Shown: positions 16,940-25,029 of the stretch, piece after piece
Position numbering within the stretch: the stretch's first letter is position 1
Layout of the letters: each line of letters starts with the position of its first letter
From: Verrucomicrobiota bacterium
GTDB lineage: Bacteria > Verrucomicrobiota > Lentisphaeria > JABSQK01 > JAJFLO01
Assembly: GCA_021772615.1 (NCBI GenBank)
Contig: JAJFLQ010000021.1
Location: forward strand, 1 to 64,000
Direction of reading: 5' to 3'
DNA length: 64,000 nucleotides
Notes under the pieces: generated by a model
Told to the model about the DNA's origin: nothing
The model's database searches: none
What the model saw: only the letters and a program-made list of their open reading frames with translations
Position numbers and translations under genes: made by a program

Positions 16940-17668
16940 ATGAAAATTTCCGTTGCTGTCTCACGTCGATTTTCCCTGGTCGAGTTGATGGTCGGGATGA
17001 CCATTTTGTCGATCATGATGTTGATGATGTTCCGCTTCGTTGTCGCCTCGCAGAAAACCCTTGACTGGAGCGACAAGGTCTGGCGGTTGTATGAGAATTC
17101 CCGTGTTGTGTTCGATCTGGTAGAGCGAGACTTCCAATCGAGTGTCACATCATCGATCCCAAACCAGCAGATCGCGTTCTACATCGGTGACCCCGATGCC
17201 GTCTCTGATCCATCCGACACACTTTTCGGATTGTACCTGTGTTTCGTCGCGTCGCTGGAACCGGATGACGATGCGACAAGCAGGCTGATGGAGGTTAGCT
17301 ATAAATTCCACACCGATACCGATGAGACCAAGCCGTTCACACTGGTCCGAAAACTTGTAGACGACACCGACACAGACTGGAATTTCTTTGGCAATCCACC
17401 CGATTGGTACATCAACAGTACCGACGGCTACGAAACCGTGGTCGCAGGCATGGACAGTCTGTCCATGAAATTCTATAGCGCCGAAAGTGCTGGCGTCGAA
17501 TTGATCAAAGGCCAGGTCCTTAGCGAAAAACCCACTCGGATCGAGATTACCATATCGTTATTTGACGAGTCACTGATTAATGTGCCGGAAACTGTCAGAA
17601 ACGAGTTAAAAGTTCAAACCGCACGTCAATTCACCAAGATTATTTATTATCCCCAAACCGAAGACTAA
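16940..17668 (+). CDS. Prepilin-type minor pseudopilin (GspJ/PilW-like)
   Basis: Codes for 242 aa. The class III leader is MKISVAVSRR, then mature FSLVELMVGMTILSIMMLMM, with Glu at mature position 5. The usual Gly before the cleavage point is replaced by Arg, which is frequent in Lentisphaera-related prepilins but not typical in general. The remaining region (SRVVFDLVERDFQSS, then LSMKFYSAE and PTRIEITISLFD) matches GspJ-like minor pseudopilins of type II secretion or type IV pilus systems. It follows the exported helical protein by 3 bp and precedes the GspK-like gene by 12 bp, so the three genes form one unit. No ATPase, secretin or major pilin gene is present in this window. Confidence 0.85.
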   Translation: MKISVAVSRRFSLVELMVGMTILSIMMLMMFRFVVASQKTLDWSDKVWRLYENSRVVFDLVERDFQSSVTSSIPNQQIAFYIGDPDAVSDPSDTLFGLYLCFVASLEPDDDATSRLMEVSYKFHTDTDETKPFTLVRKLVDDTDTDWNFFGNPPDWYINSTDGYETVVAGMDSLSMKFYSAESAGVELIKGQVLSEKPTRIEITISLFDESLINVPETVRNELKVQTARQFTKIIYYPQTED

Positions 17669-17680
17669 CGAGGATGCAAT

Positions 17681-20302
17681 ATGAGCAACTTCACCACACC
17701 GCGGGAATCTGTCAATCGGGGGGCAGAGACACATCGGACGGCATCAGACGAACAGGGCGTCGCGCTTCTCATGACACTGGGAGTGCTGTCACTGCTGATG
17801 GTGCTGGGACTGTCATTCGCTTTATCCGCTATGAATTCGTTGAAAAGCGTGCGTATCGCCAAAGACCTGGTGAAAGCGCGATTGTATGACGAGTCGGGAT
17901 TCGAAAAAATATTCGAATTGCTGGAGAAGGAATTCGCCGATCTTGAGAATCCCGACAATCTGTTTCCGGCAACCAAACGGAACGTGCCCCAAAGAATGGG
18001 GCCGTGTTCCTGGGATGAACGATACTTCTGGGTCAGTATTTTCGATGACGAAGACCAGGATCAGGATTTCGCCGACCTTAACGACGCGCTCTACATGACG
18101 ATGGTCGGTGTGCCGATGACACATGACAGCACGATGGAAAATCATATCGCGACGAATCTGACAAGCCATAGTTGGATCCACAGCACGGATGCTGTCGACG
18201 GCACGAAGATCAATGCGCGCGTCACGTATATCATTTATGACGAGACCGGCAAGGTCGATCCCAATGGCATCTGCGGCACGGTTATGGAAGGACAGGAACT
18301 TCGTACCGGCGGATCGCCCGATGAAATCAGCCTGATCGACGTGCTTGAGGACACCCCGCTGGCGCAGGCCCTGCAGTCGTCAGACGTCGATCCCGCGAAC
18401 GGCCTGCGGGATCCGGACAGCATGTGGTTTTCCTACTACGACATCTTCAAAACGTTTCACAAGCAGGACACGGAATACTGGGAAAATTTTCCGGACAACG
18501 CAGATAACATCATGAAGAACATTTTCCCGTTCAGCTATGATATCGAGGCGTTTTCCGTTATTGAGGAGGATACCGGCCAGCCCATTGACAAACATCGTTT
18601 CAATCTCGGACGAGAAGATTGGGATACCATCGAAAACGATACCATGGTGGCAACGATTCTGTCTAACGCCGCTGATTTCTGGGCAGGTGGCAACACCGGC
18701 GGAATTCAGTGGCTCATGAACGCCAGTGATTCAACGCCCAAAGAGCAGATCGCAGCGAATATTGTAGATTACTGCGATATCGACGACGGCGAGCCGGTCA
18801 ATGCCACGACAGATTACAATATCTCGTCGCCAACCGGTCGCCCGAGCTATTGCGGAAACGAACAGGTTCCCTACATAAACGAGATCCAGTTCAAGGTTGG
18901 AATGAACCTTACGGGCTTTACATTCGCGGTCCATCGAATCGAGCTCATCAATATGTATGATTACGATGTTGCCACGAGTTTCGCCGACGCCACACTGACG
19001 GTTACAGTCGTGGTGGACAGCAGTGAAGTCAGCGATCTTGATCTTACATTTGTGCGAAACATCACTGCCGCGGACGGCGTCACGCTGGACGCGCCAGACT
19101 ATATTTATTTTAACGACATCAATCCCGTCGAAACTCTCCCCAATATACCTCAGGAAACGATGACAAGTCTCGCAATCACGGTCAAATCCGTGAAATTGAC
19201 AGATACGACTACGGGGCTACTGATGGATTTTGCTTTTGACGAAGATTCAACGAGTGGTGGCGACACCATCGTAGGTACCGGCGGATTGATGGAGCGCTAC
19301 GTAAGCGTCGAATGCAACGATCCGCGCAATAATCTCGATGCCGACGAGTGGACATGGGATTCGTGGGGAGACGGTCCTGGTGATTCGGGTTCGGTGATCC
19401 AGGTTGGGTCGCCGCGAACGCCGAACACGGTTTTTAGCATTGGTGCCGACGCATCACAAAATGATCAGGAGCCTGGAGCAGTGAATCCATGGGATGTCTC
19501 GACCGCTTTTATTCGTAACGGGCCGATGAAGCATTTCTGGGAATTGGGTTTGATTCATCGCGGGCAGTCATGGCAGACAATTAATCTCCATGATTACCAG
19601 CCGGTAGATCTGGCGGAGAGTGCCGATATGGGCATGGGGAATTACGCTGGATCGAACGGTGGCGATGCCAATATTCTCAGTCAGGTGAAACTGACCAGCG
19701 ACACGGAGGTGACAGGCCGGATCAACATCAATACACCCAATGCCAATGTACTTAAGGCTCTCTTTCACGGAATTCGGCTCGGAAGTGACTTCAGCGACCC
19801 GACGCCCGCGAGCGGCGTCGGAATCAATTACAATAATCTGCTGGCCGACAATTCAGCTACGGATATCATCGGCACTACCGGGCCCGTTTACACTGGAAGC
19901 TCTGCGGTCGCACCGGCGGACGGCACCATCCGTGCCGAAAATGGCTCCGGCGTAAATGGGAGTGGCGAGCCGCTCAATGACCCGTTTCGATATCGGGGTG
20001 AGGTGGCCCGTGTCGATCGACTCAAGAACGGTACTATTGGAACGCAGAACACCGACCGGTTACAGGAGGAAATTATTGCCAAGGTTGCAAATCTTATCAC
20101 CATCAGACAAAATTACTTCACGGTGATGATAACATCACAGATCATCGACGACCTCCTCACGGGCTACAAAGGGGGGCAACAGGGGGTCTATGACGCTGGT
20201 ATCGACCAGGTTTTGGCGGAGCAAAGATTAATAGCGATATTGTACAGGGATGCGACTAATAACAAGTTTGACGTTGTTCGGTATGAATATCTCGACGAGT
20301 AG
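17681..20302 (+). CDS. Large GspK-like pseudopilin
   Basis: Codes for 873 aa, more than twice the usual ~330 aa of GspK. The N-terminus has the GspK-type start (DEQG followed by VALLMTLGVLSLLMVLGLSF), with Gly at -1 and no Glu5, as GspK proteins lack it. The large periplasmic part contains the GspK hallmark YIIYDETGKVDPNG near 180-195 and TGRININTPNANVLKAL near 680, matching the helix-hairpin-helix-like region of the family. Inserted segments of about 500 residues, rich in Asp and Thr, account for the length. It would cap a pseudopilus tip together with the GspJ-like protein. A possible ribosome binding site GAGG (17671-17674) precedes the start. Confidence 0.85.
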   Translation: MSNFTTPRESVNRGAETHRTASDEQGVALLMTLGVLSLLMVLGLSFALSAMNSLKSVRIAKDLVKARLYDESGFEKIFELLEKEFADLENPDNLFPATKRNVPQRMGPCSWDERYFWVSIFDDEDQDQDFADLNDALYMTMVGVPMTHDSTMENHIATNLTSHSWIHSTDAVDGTKINARVTYIIYDETGKVDPNGICGTVMEGQELRTGGSPDEISLIDVLEDTPLAQALQSSDVDPANGLRDPDSMWFSYYDIFKTFHKQDTEYWENFPDNADNIMKNIFPFSYDIEAFSVIEEDTGQPIDKHRFNLGREDWDTIENDTMVATILSNAADFWAGGNTGGIQWLMNASDSTPKEQIAANIVDYCDIDDGEPVNATTDYNISSPTGRPSYCGNEQVPYINEIQFKVGMNLTGFTFAVHRIELINMYDYDVATSFADATLTVTVVVDSSEVSDLDLTFVRNITAADGVTLDAPDYIYFNDINPVETLPNIPQETMTSLAITVKSVKLTDTTTGLLMDFAFDEDSTSGGDTIVGTGGLMERYVSVECNDPRNNLDADEWTWDSWGDGPGDSGSVIQVGSPRTPNTVFSIGADASQNDQEPGAVNPWDVSTAFIRNGPMKHFWELGLIHRGQSWQTINLHDYQPVDLAESADMGMGNYAGSNGGDANILSQVKLTSDTEVTGRININTPNANVLKALFHGIRLGSDFSDPTPASGVGINYNNLLADNSATDIIGTTGPVYTGSSAVAPADGTIRAENGSGVNGSGEPLNDPFRYRGEVARVDRLKNGTIGTQNTDRLQEEIIAKVANLITIRQNYFTVMITSQIIDDLLTGYKGGQQGVYDAGIDQVLAEQRLIAILYRDATNNKFDVVRYEYLDE

Positions 20303-20323
20303 TGCATCCAGGGAACTCACTGT

Positions 20324-21274
20324 TTGATTCAACTCGTACTTTTTGTCGCTACCTGTTTTACTACCACGCTTGCAGGTGTCGAATGGACGTCCGGCGGGGT
20401 GCAGCCGGGAGGTGAGTCTTCCTGGCTTAACGGCTTGCCGTACTCGCTGTCGATAATGTTCGTCCTTAGTTGCCACGAGTTCGGGCACTACTTTGCAGCC
20501 CGCTACCACGGCGTTTCCGCTACCTTACCATACTATATTCCTATACCCTCGCTGCCGGGATTTCTCAATTTCGGGACGATGGGCGCGGTGATCCGCACCC
20601 GTTCGCCCATTGCCGATAACAAGGTGATGTTCGATATCGGCGTATACGGTCCTATTGCCGGCTTCATAGCGAGCCTTGCAATTCTTATCTATGGATACAC
20701 GCATCTGCCGCCGATTGACTACCTGCTTGCGATTCATCCGGATTATTTCAGCCCGACTTACGGTCAGGGATTTCTGAGTCTGGAATTCGGCGACACGTTA
20801 CTTTTCGCATTCCTGCGCACCGCTCTTACCGATTCTAACCAATTCATCCCACCAATGAGCGAGGTATATCATTATCCGTACTTGTGCGTTGGATGGTTCG
20901 GGCTGTTTATCACGGCAATGAATATGATTCCCGTAGGGCAGTTGGATGGCGGACATATCATATACAGCATGTTCGGGCCGGTTGTCCATCGCAGAATCGC
21001 ACGTCTGTCTATGTGCCTGCTGATTTGCCTCGGCATCCTCGGTGTCGGTCAGATATTCGGCTTTTCGGTTACCGTCTCGGGGTCAGCATTTAGAGTCGGT
21101 TGGCTGGGTTGGGCATTCTGGGCCCTGATTCTCTGGGTTGTAATTAAGGTTCAACACCCTCCTGTTGAGGAGTTTAAGCCATTGGGCGGCCGGCGGATGT
21201 GTCTCGGGTATGCCAGTCTGATCATACTTCTCCTGTCATTTCCGCCTTCGCCGTTCATCGCAACAGTACAGTAG
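20324..21274 (+). CDS. Site-2 protease family (M50) membrane metalloprotease
   Basis: A 316-aa polytopic protein. The zinc-binding HEFGHYFAARYHG motif lies in a membrane helix near residue 50, and the third ligand Asp is in NMIPVGQLDGGH near residue 205. Helices on both sides make about 6-7 spans. This pairing defines site-2 proteases, which cut membrane-embedded substrates such as anti-sigma factors. The subgroup without a PDZ domain, with the ALPYYIPIPSLPGFLNFGTMGAVI-like loop after the active site, is common in PVC bacteria. The TTG at 20324 is the only start that keeps the first helix. It begins 21 bp after the GspK-like gene, so joint transcription is possible. Confidence 0.88.
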   Translation: MIQLVLFVATCFTTTLAGVEWTSGGVQPGGESSWLNGLPYSLSIMFVLSCHEFGHYFAARYHGVSATLPYYIPIPSLPGFLNFGTMGAVIRTRSPIADNKVMFDIGVYGPIAGFIASLAILIYGYTHLPPIDYLLAIHPDYFSPTYGQGFLSLEFGDTLLFAFLRTALTDSNQFIPPMSEVYHYPYLCVGWFGLFITAMNMIPVGQLDGGHIIYSMFGPVVHRRIARLSMCLLICLGILGVGQIFGFSVTVSGSAFRVGWLGWAFWALILWVVIKVQHPPVEEFKPLGGRRMCLGYASLIILLLSFPPSPFIATVQ

Positions 21275-21376
21275 GGATAGTAACCGTACTCGTCTGCATC
21301 GAGACGCCGCCGCTCAGTTCATTTTCACGGCGTGACGATGCTCATTTCCGAGGTCGCTTCAAACGCAGCCAACAGG

Positions 21377-22603
21377 CTAGGTGTGATAGTCTGCATTGAT
21401 CTTCACGTAATCATAGGAAAGGTCACAACTCCAGTACGTGAAGGATCCCTCGCCGATATTGAGGCTGATACGGATCTTGAATGCCGGTTTCTGCACCACA
21501 CAAACCTGATCGTCGACCGAAGCGGGACCCGCCTCGCCGCCTGCCACGACATGTGCTTCGTCATAGTGGAGATCCACACGGTCGGGATCGATCGTGGCGC
21601 CGGAGTAGCCGACGGCGTCGAGAATCCGGCCCCAGTTAGGATCGGCGCCGAACCATGCGGTCTTGCATAGCAATGAGTTCGCTACCGCCCGCGCTGCGAG
21701 TTTGGCGTCCGTTCCGGACACCGCACCGGTGACCTCGATTTCAACAAATTTAGTTGCGCCCTCGCCGTCCAACACCATCATCTTTGCAAGTTCGGCGGCT
21801 ACATGGTGAAAGGCGTCGCGAAATTGGGATGCATCGGGGTGTCCTTCATCTATCATGTCGTTACCGGCGGTGCCGTTGGCCAGCGCTACAAAGGAATCAT
21901 TGGTGCTCGTATCGCCGTCTACGGTGACGCGATTGAACGACTGGTCCAGCGAAGACTCAAGGCACTGGTCCAGAAACGCCGGCGCCACATGCGCATCGGT
22001 TGTGATAAAAGCCAGCATGGTGGCATGCGGACGGCACGGTTGCATGTCGGGAGCGATCATCCCTGCCCCCTTGGCAATACCCCCAATTGTTACCGTTGCG
22101 CCGCCGGCTTCAAGGGATACTGCAAGAGCCTTGGGCTTGGTATCCGTGGTCATGATTGCACGTGCCGCATCCTGACCCGCTGATACCGCGAGTGTTGATG
22201 CCGCGGCGGCAATGCCGCTTACAATTTTGTCCATCGGCAGGCTTTCGCCAATCAGGCCGGTAGAGAAAACCAATACGTCGGAAGGCGAAAGTCCTAGATG
22301 GCCGGCTACCGTGTCAGCCATCGTTTGCGTATCGTCATCACCGGATTTTCCGGTACACGCATTGGCGTTGCCGCTGTTGATAACCACAGCCTGAACGGTC
22401 GTCGACGCCTTGAGCACCGTGCGGCAGTATTTCACTGGCGCCGCCGCGAACGCGTTCGTGGTAAACGCGCCGGCGCAGGTCGCCGGCGACTTGCTGAAAA
22501 TCAAGGCGAGGTCGGGCCGGCCGCTTCTCTTTAGTCCGGCACAGACGCCGGCAGCCAGAAAGCCCTGCGGGCTGGTAACATTTCCGTCATTGATAAAATT
22601 CAT
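21377..22603 (-). CDS. argJ: Bifunctional ornithine acetyltransferase / N-acetylglutamate synthase
   Basis: A 408-aa enzyme that recycles the acetyl group from N-acetylornithine to glutamate, and may also make N-acetylglutamate from acetyl-CoA, in arginine synthesis. Family motifs are present: INSGNANACTG, FSTGLIGE, IAKGAGMIAP and TMLAFITTDA. The autocleavage nucleophile Thr lies in ATML. Six extra residues (QPCRPH) occur between GMIAPDM and ATML compared with the standard GMIxPNMATML. The ATG at 22603 is used; a TTG four codons earlier is possible. It is downstream of argC on the same strand, 82 bp away, so the two may share a transcript. Confidence 0.95.
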   Translation of the reverse strand: MNFINDGNVTSPQGFLAAGVCAGLKRSGRPDLALIFSKSPATCAGAFTTNAFAAAPVKYCRTVLKASTTVQAVVINSGNANACTGKSGDDDTQTMADTVAGHLGLSPSDVLVFSTGLIGESLPMDKIVSGIAAAASTLAVSAGQDAARAIMTTDTKPKALAVSLEAGGATVTIGGIAKGAGMIAPDMQPCRPHATMLAFITTDAHVAPAFLDQCLESSLDQSFNRVTVDGDTSTNDSFVALANGTAGNDMIDEGHPDASQFRDAFHHVAAELAKMMVLDGEGATKFVEIEVTGAVSGTDAKLAARAVANSLLCKTAWFGADPNWGRILDAVGYSGATIDPDRVDLHYDEAHVVAGGEAGPASVDDQVCVVQKPAFKIRISLNIGEGSFTYWSCDLSYDYVKINADYHT

Positions 22604-22685
22604 GATAGTGCTCAAAGTCCGTTCTGATGATTACCGGGATCGTTCGTAGCCATTCGAACTCCGGTTCAAATATTCTCGTTGTAGA

Positions 22686-23708
22686 TCACAATAATGCCGC
22701 GGTTTCGTCATACCCGCATCGTATATTCATACATTGGATGGCTTGGCCCGCGGCGCCCTTCGTGAGGTTATCGATTGCCGAGGTTACAACGATCCGATTG
22801 GTACGTGGCTCGATCGCAAAGCCGATCTCGCACACATTTGTATGTGTTACTCTTTTCGTATCCGCGAGTCGGCCATGTGGCAACACACGTACAAACGGCT
22901 CATCCTTGTAGGCTTCATCCAGGCAATCGGCGATGTCGTTAGTCGCGCATGCAGCATTGACCGGTTTCATAAATAAGGCGGAATGAAGGCCGCGATTCAC
23001 GGGCGCAAGATGCGGAGTAAACAGAACGGTTACCGGTTGCGAGGCGGATTCCGATAGTTCCTGTTCGATCTCAGGCACATGCCGGTGCCCCGTAACTGAA
23101 TACGCCCGAATGCTCTCATTGCATTCGGCAAACAATAGCGACGTGTCCGCTTTTCTACCCGCACCAGTGACACCGCTGATACTGGCAACGACGATATCGT
23201 CTGCGGTTGCCAAGCCGTTTTTCAGCAGCGGAGTTGCCGGCAGAAGCACGCTGGTCGGATAACATCCCGGACACGCTATCAGACTTGCGGACCTGAGTTT
23301 CGCACGATTCTTCTCCGGCAGGCCATATACAGCTTCTGTCAACAACGCGACCGCGGGATGGGCCTTGTTGTAGTGTTGTTCGTATATAGTTGCGTCCTTC
23401 AGGCGAAAATCAGCACTCACATCAATCACGATCACGCCTTTCTGAAACAACGGTGCCGCATACTCCGCAGCCAGGCCGTGCGGCACACAGAGAAAGGCAA
23501 TCTCTGCCTGTTCTGCGATGCGGTCTACATCCGGTTCTACGAACCGTATGCCGTCAGCACTGTGTCGCGGATTCACCTCCGACAACGTCTTTCCGGCGTG
23601 TTCCCGTGAGGTTACGCAGGTAATCTCGACGTTCGGGTGCCGTAGTAACAGACGCAACAACTCGTCGCCGGTATACCCGGCCGCACCGACAATCGCAATT
23701 TTCTTCAT
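22686..23708 (-). CDS. argC: N-acetyl-gamma-glutamyl-phosphate reductase
   Basis: A 340-aa NADPH-dependent reductase that makes N-acetylglutamate semialdehyde, the third step of arginine synthesis. It has the Rossmann start KKIAIVGAAGYTGDELL, the catalytic Cys in LIACPGCYPTSVLLP and the AVYGLPEKNR motif. AAGGAGG lies on the minus strand just upstream. Of two adjacent ATG codons (23711 and 23708), the second has the better spacing. It stands behind the rpsI terminator at 23805-23838, so it probably has its own promoter, and it is followed by argJ. Confidence 0.96.
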   Translation of the reverse strand: MKKIAIVGAAGYTGDELLRLLLRHPNVEITCVTSREHAGKTLSEVNPRHSADGIRFVEPDVDRIAEQAEIAFLCVPHGLAAEYAAPLFQKGVIVIDVSADFRLKDATIYEQHYNKAHPAVALLTEAVYGLPEKNRAKLRSASLIACPGCYPTSVLLPATPLLKNGLATADDIVVASISGVTGAGRKADTSLLFAECNESIRAYSVTGHRHVPEIEQELSESASQPVTVLFTPHLAPVNRGLHSALFMKPVNAACATNDIADCLDEAYKDEPFVRVLPHGRLADTKRVTHTNVCEIGFAIEPRTNRIVVTSAIDNLTKGAAGQAIQCMNIRCGYDETAALL

Positions 23709-23804
23709 CATTCAACCTCCTTCACCGGTGGCGCTTTCCCCAATTTGTACGGCCCCGGCCCGTATGATAGGTCCGACGGGCTGTTAGTGGGTTCGCGGAG
23801 AAAC

Positions 23805-23838
23805 AAAAAAAACCCCGAAGTCGCAAGCGATTCGGGGT
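23805..23838 (-). terminator. Intrinsic terminator after rpsI
   Basis: On the minus strand CCCCGAA (read from 23837 to 23831) pairs with TTCGGGG (23819 to 23813), extended inward by TCGC/GCGA with one bulge and a tiny loop. It is followed at once by eight T (23812-23805). This is a textbook rho-independent terminator ending the rplM-rpsI transcript before argC. Confidence 0.93.
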
Positions 23839-23866
23839 CAGGTAATACCAGGATGAGCTATGCCGC

Positions 23867-24262
23867 TTACCGTTTCGAGAACTGAAACCGCTTTCTCGCA
23901 CCGGGCTGGCCTGATTTCTTACGTTCTTTCACTCGCGCATCGCGTGTGAGCATGCCGCTTTCTTTCAGAACGCCCTTGTAGTTGGGCTCGTTTTTGCATA
24001 ACGCCCGCGCCAGTCCGTGCCGAATTGCTCCCGCCTGGCCGACCGTCCCACCGCCTTTTACCGTGACCTGAATATCGTAGTGCTCGTTTGTTCCTGTCAC
24101 CGTCAGGGGCTGCATGACATAGCCACGAATCGATTCAGTCGGGAAGTACTTGTCGAACGCCACCCGGTTGACCTTGATGTTGCCGTTTCCCGGTCGAATA
24201 CGAACCTGCGCCGCCGCTTCTTTCCGCCGGCCGGTTGCCCATATCGTGTCCTGATCTGCCAT
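23867..24262 (-). CDS. rpsI: 30S ribosomal protein S9 (uS9)
   Basis: Codes for 131 aa, standard for uS9. The family marks are TGRRKEAAAQVRIRPGNG near the start, VKGGGTVGQAGAIRHGLARAL in the middle, and the C-terminal RVKERKKSGQPGARKRFQFSKR that ends in the Lys-Arg reaching P-site tRNA. Located downstream of rplM with a 120-bp gap, the pairing found in nearly all bacteria. A GAGGAA stretch upstream of the start supports it. Confidence 0.97.
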   Translation of the reverse strand: MADQDTIWATGRRKEAAAQVRIRPGNGNIKVNRVAFDKYFPTESIRGYVMQPLTVTGTNEHYDIQVTVKGGGTVGQAGAIRHGLARALCKNEPNYKGVLKESGMLTRDARVKERKKSGQPGARKRFQFSKR

Positions 24263-24382
24263 GATTTTTGGTTCCTCGATAGTGCGGCGCCGAAATTATC
24301 GGTACCGCTGATGCTCTCTTCTGCTCCGCGTATCGCGTGGGTGCAATCGCCAGCCTGCTTTATATCCTTAAATCTCGACGTC

Positions 24383-24820
24383 TTACGACTGCTGCAACGT
24401 CATTACTGTCGGCTTCTGGGCCTCATGGGGGTGCACATCGCCTGCGTACACCTTCAGCTTCCGCAGCTGTTGCCGGGAGAGTCGATTTCGCGGCATCATA
24501 CCCTTGACTGCGTCGCGAATCAGCCGCGTTGGGGTGCGTTCGCGGATAACGTCGGCCGTGCGTACCCTGAGGCCGCCCATAAAACCACTGTAGTCCTGAT
24601 ACGTTTTCGCAGTATTCTTGTTGCCGGTTAAAGCCACTTTCTCGGCATTTATGACGATCACAAAGTCACCCGTATCAATATGGGGCGTGTAGGTCGCTTT
24701 CTGCCGGCCGCGCAATGTATTGGCAATCTCAACCGCGAGTCTGCCCAGGATCTTATTCTCAGCGTCTACGATAAACCAGTTCCGCTGTACCTCGTCTACA
24801 TTTGGCAAGTACGTTTTCAT
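24383..24820 (-). CDS. rplM: 50S ribosomal protein L13 (uL13)
   Basis: Codes for 145 aa from the ATG at 24820, matching the family's usual 140-150 aa; an in-frame start 11 codons earlier would add an untypical head. The N-terminus MKTYLPNVDEVQRNWFIVDA, the motifs LGRLAVEIANTLRG, GDFVIVINAEKV and MPRNRLSRQQLRKLKVYAG are diagnostic of uL13. L13 is an early-assembly 23S rRNA binder. First gene of the rplM-rpsI pair, divergent from rnr. Confidence 0.97.
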   Translation of the reverse strand: MKTYLPNVDEVQRNWFIVDAENKILGRLAVEIANTLRGRQKATYTPHIDTGDFVIVINAEKVALTGNKNTAKTYQDYSGFMGGLRVRTADVIRERTPTRLIRDAVKGMMPRNRLSRQQLRKLKVYAGDVHPHEAQKPTVMTLQQS

Positions 24821-24945
24821 AATAGTATTGTGTCTGGTACACCTTTGTGTCATTGATTTAAAACCCGAACATTAGAGCGAAACGTAATGATTGCAATTCA
24901 AATTCACAAATTATTTCTCCTTTACGTCGCGGACTTCGAGCAATT

Positions 24946-24973
24946 TTGCATTAATTAAACGGGTTGGTATAGT
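24946..24973 (+). promoter_or_regulatory. Candidate promoter for the rnr-SPFH-ATPase operon
   Basis: TTGCAT (24946-24951) and TATAGT (24968-24973) are separated by 16 bp, roughly 55 bp before the rnr start at 25030. The -10 box and its preceding GG match the candidate promoter before rpmJ. No second promoter was noticed further downstream in this tightly packed gene run. Confidence 0.5.
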
Positions 24974-25029
24974 GTGACATGCCTGTGTTCAGCAGGGAAA
25001 CACCACCATTAAAGAGAGGAAGTTTCAGC

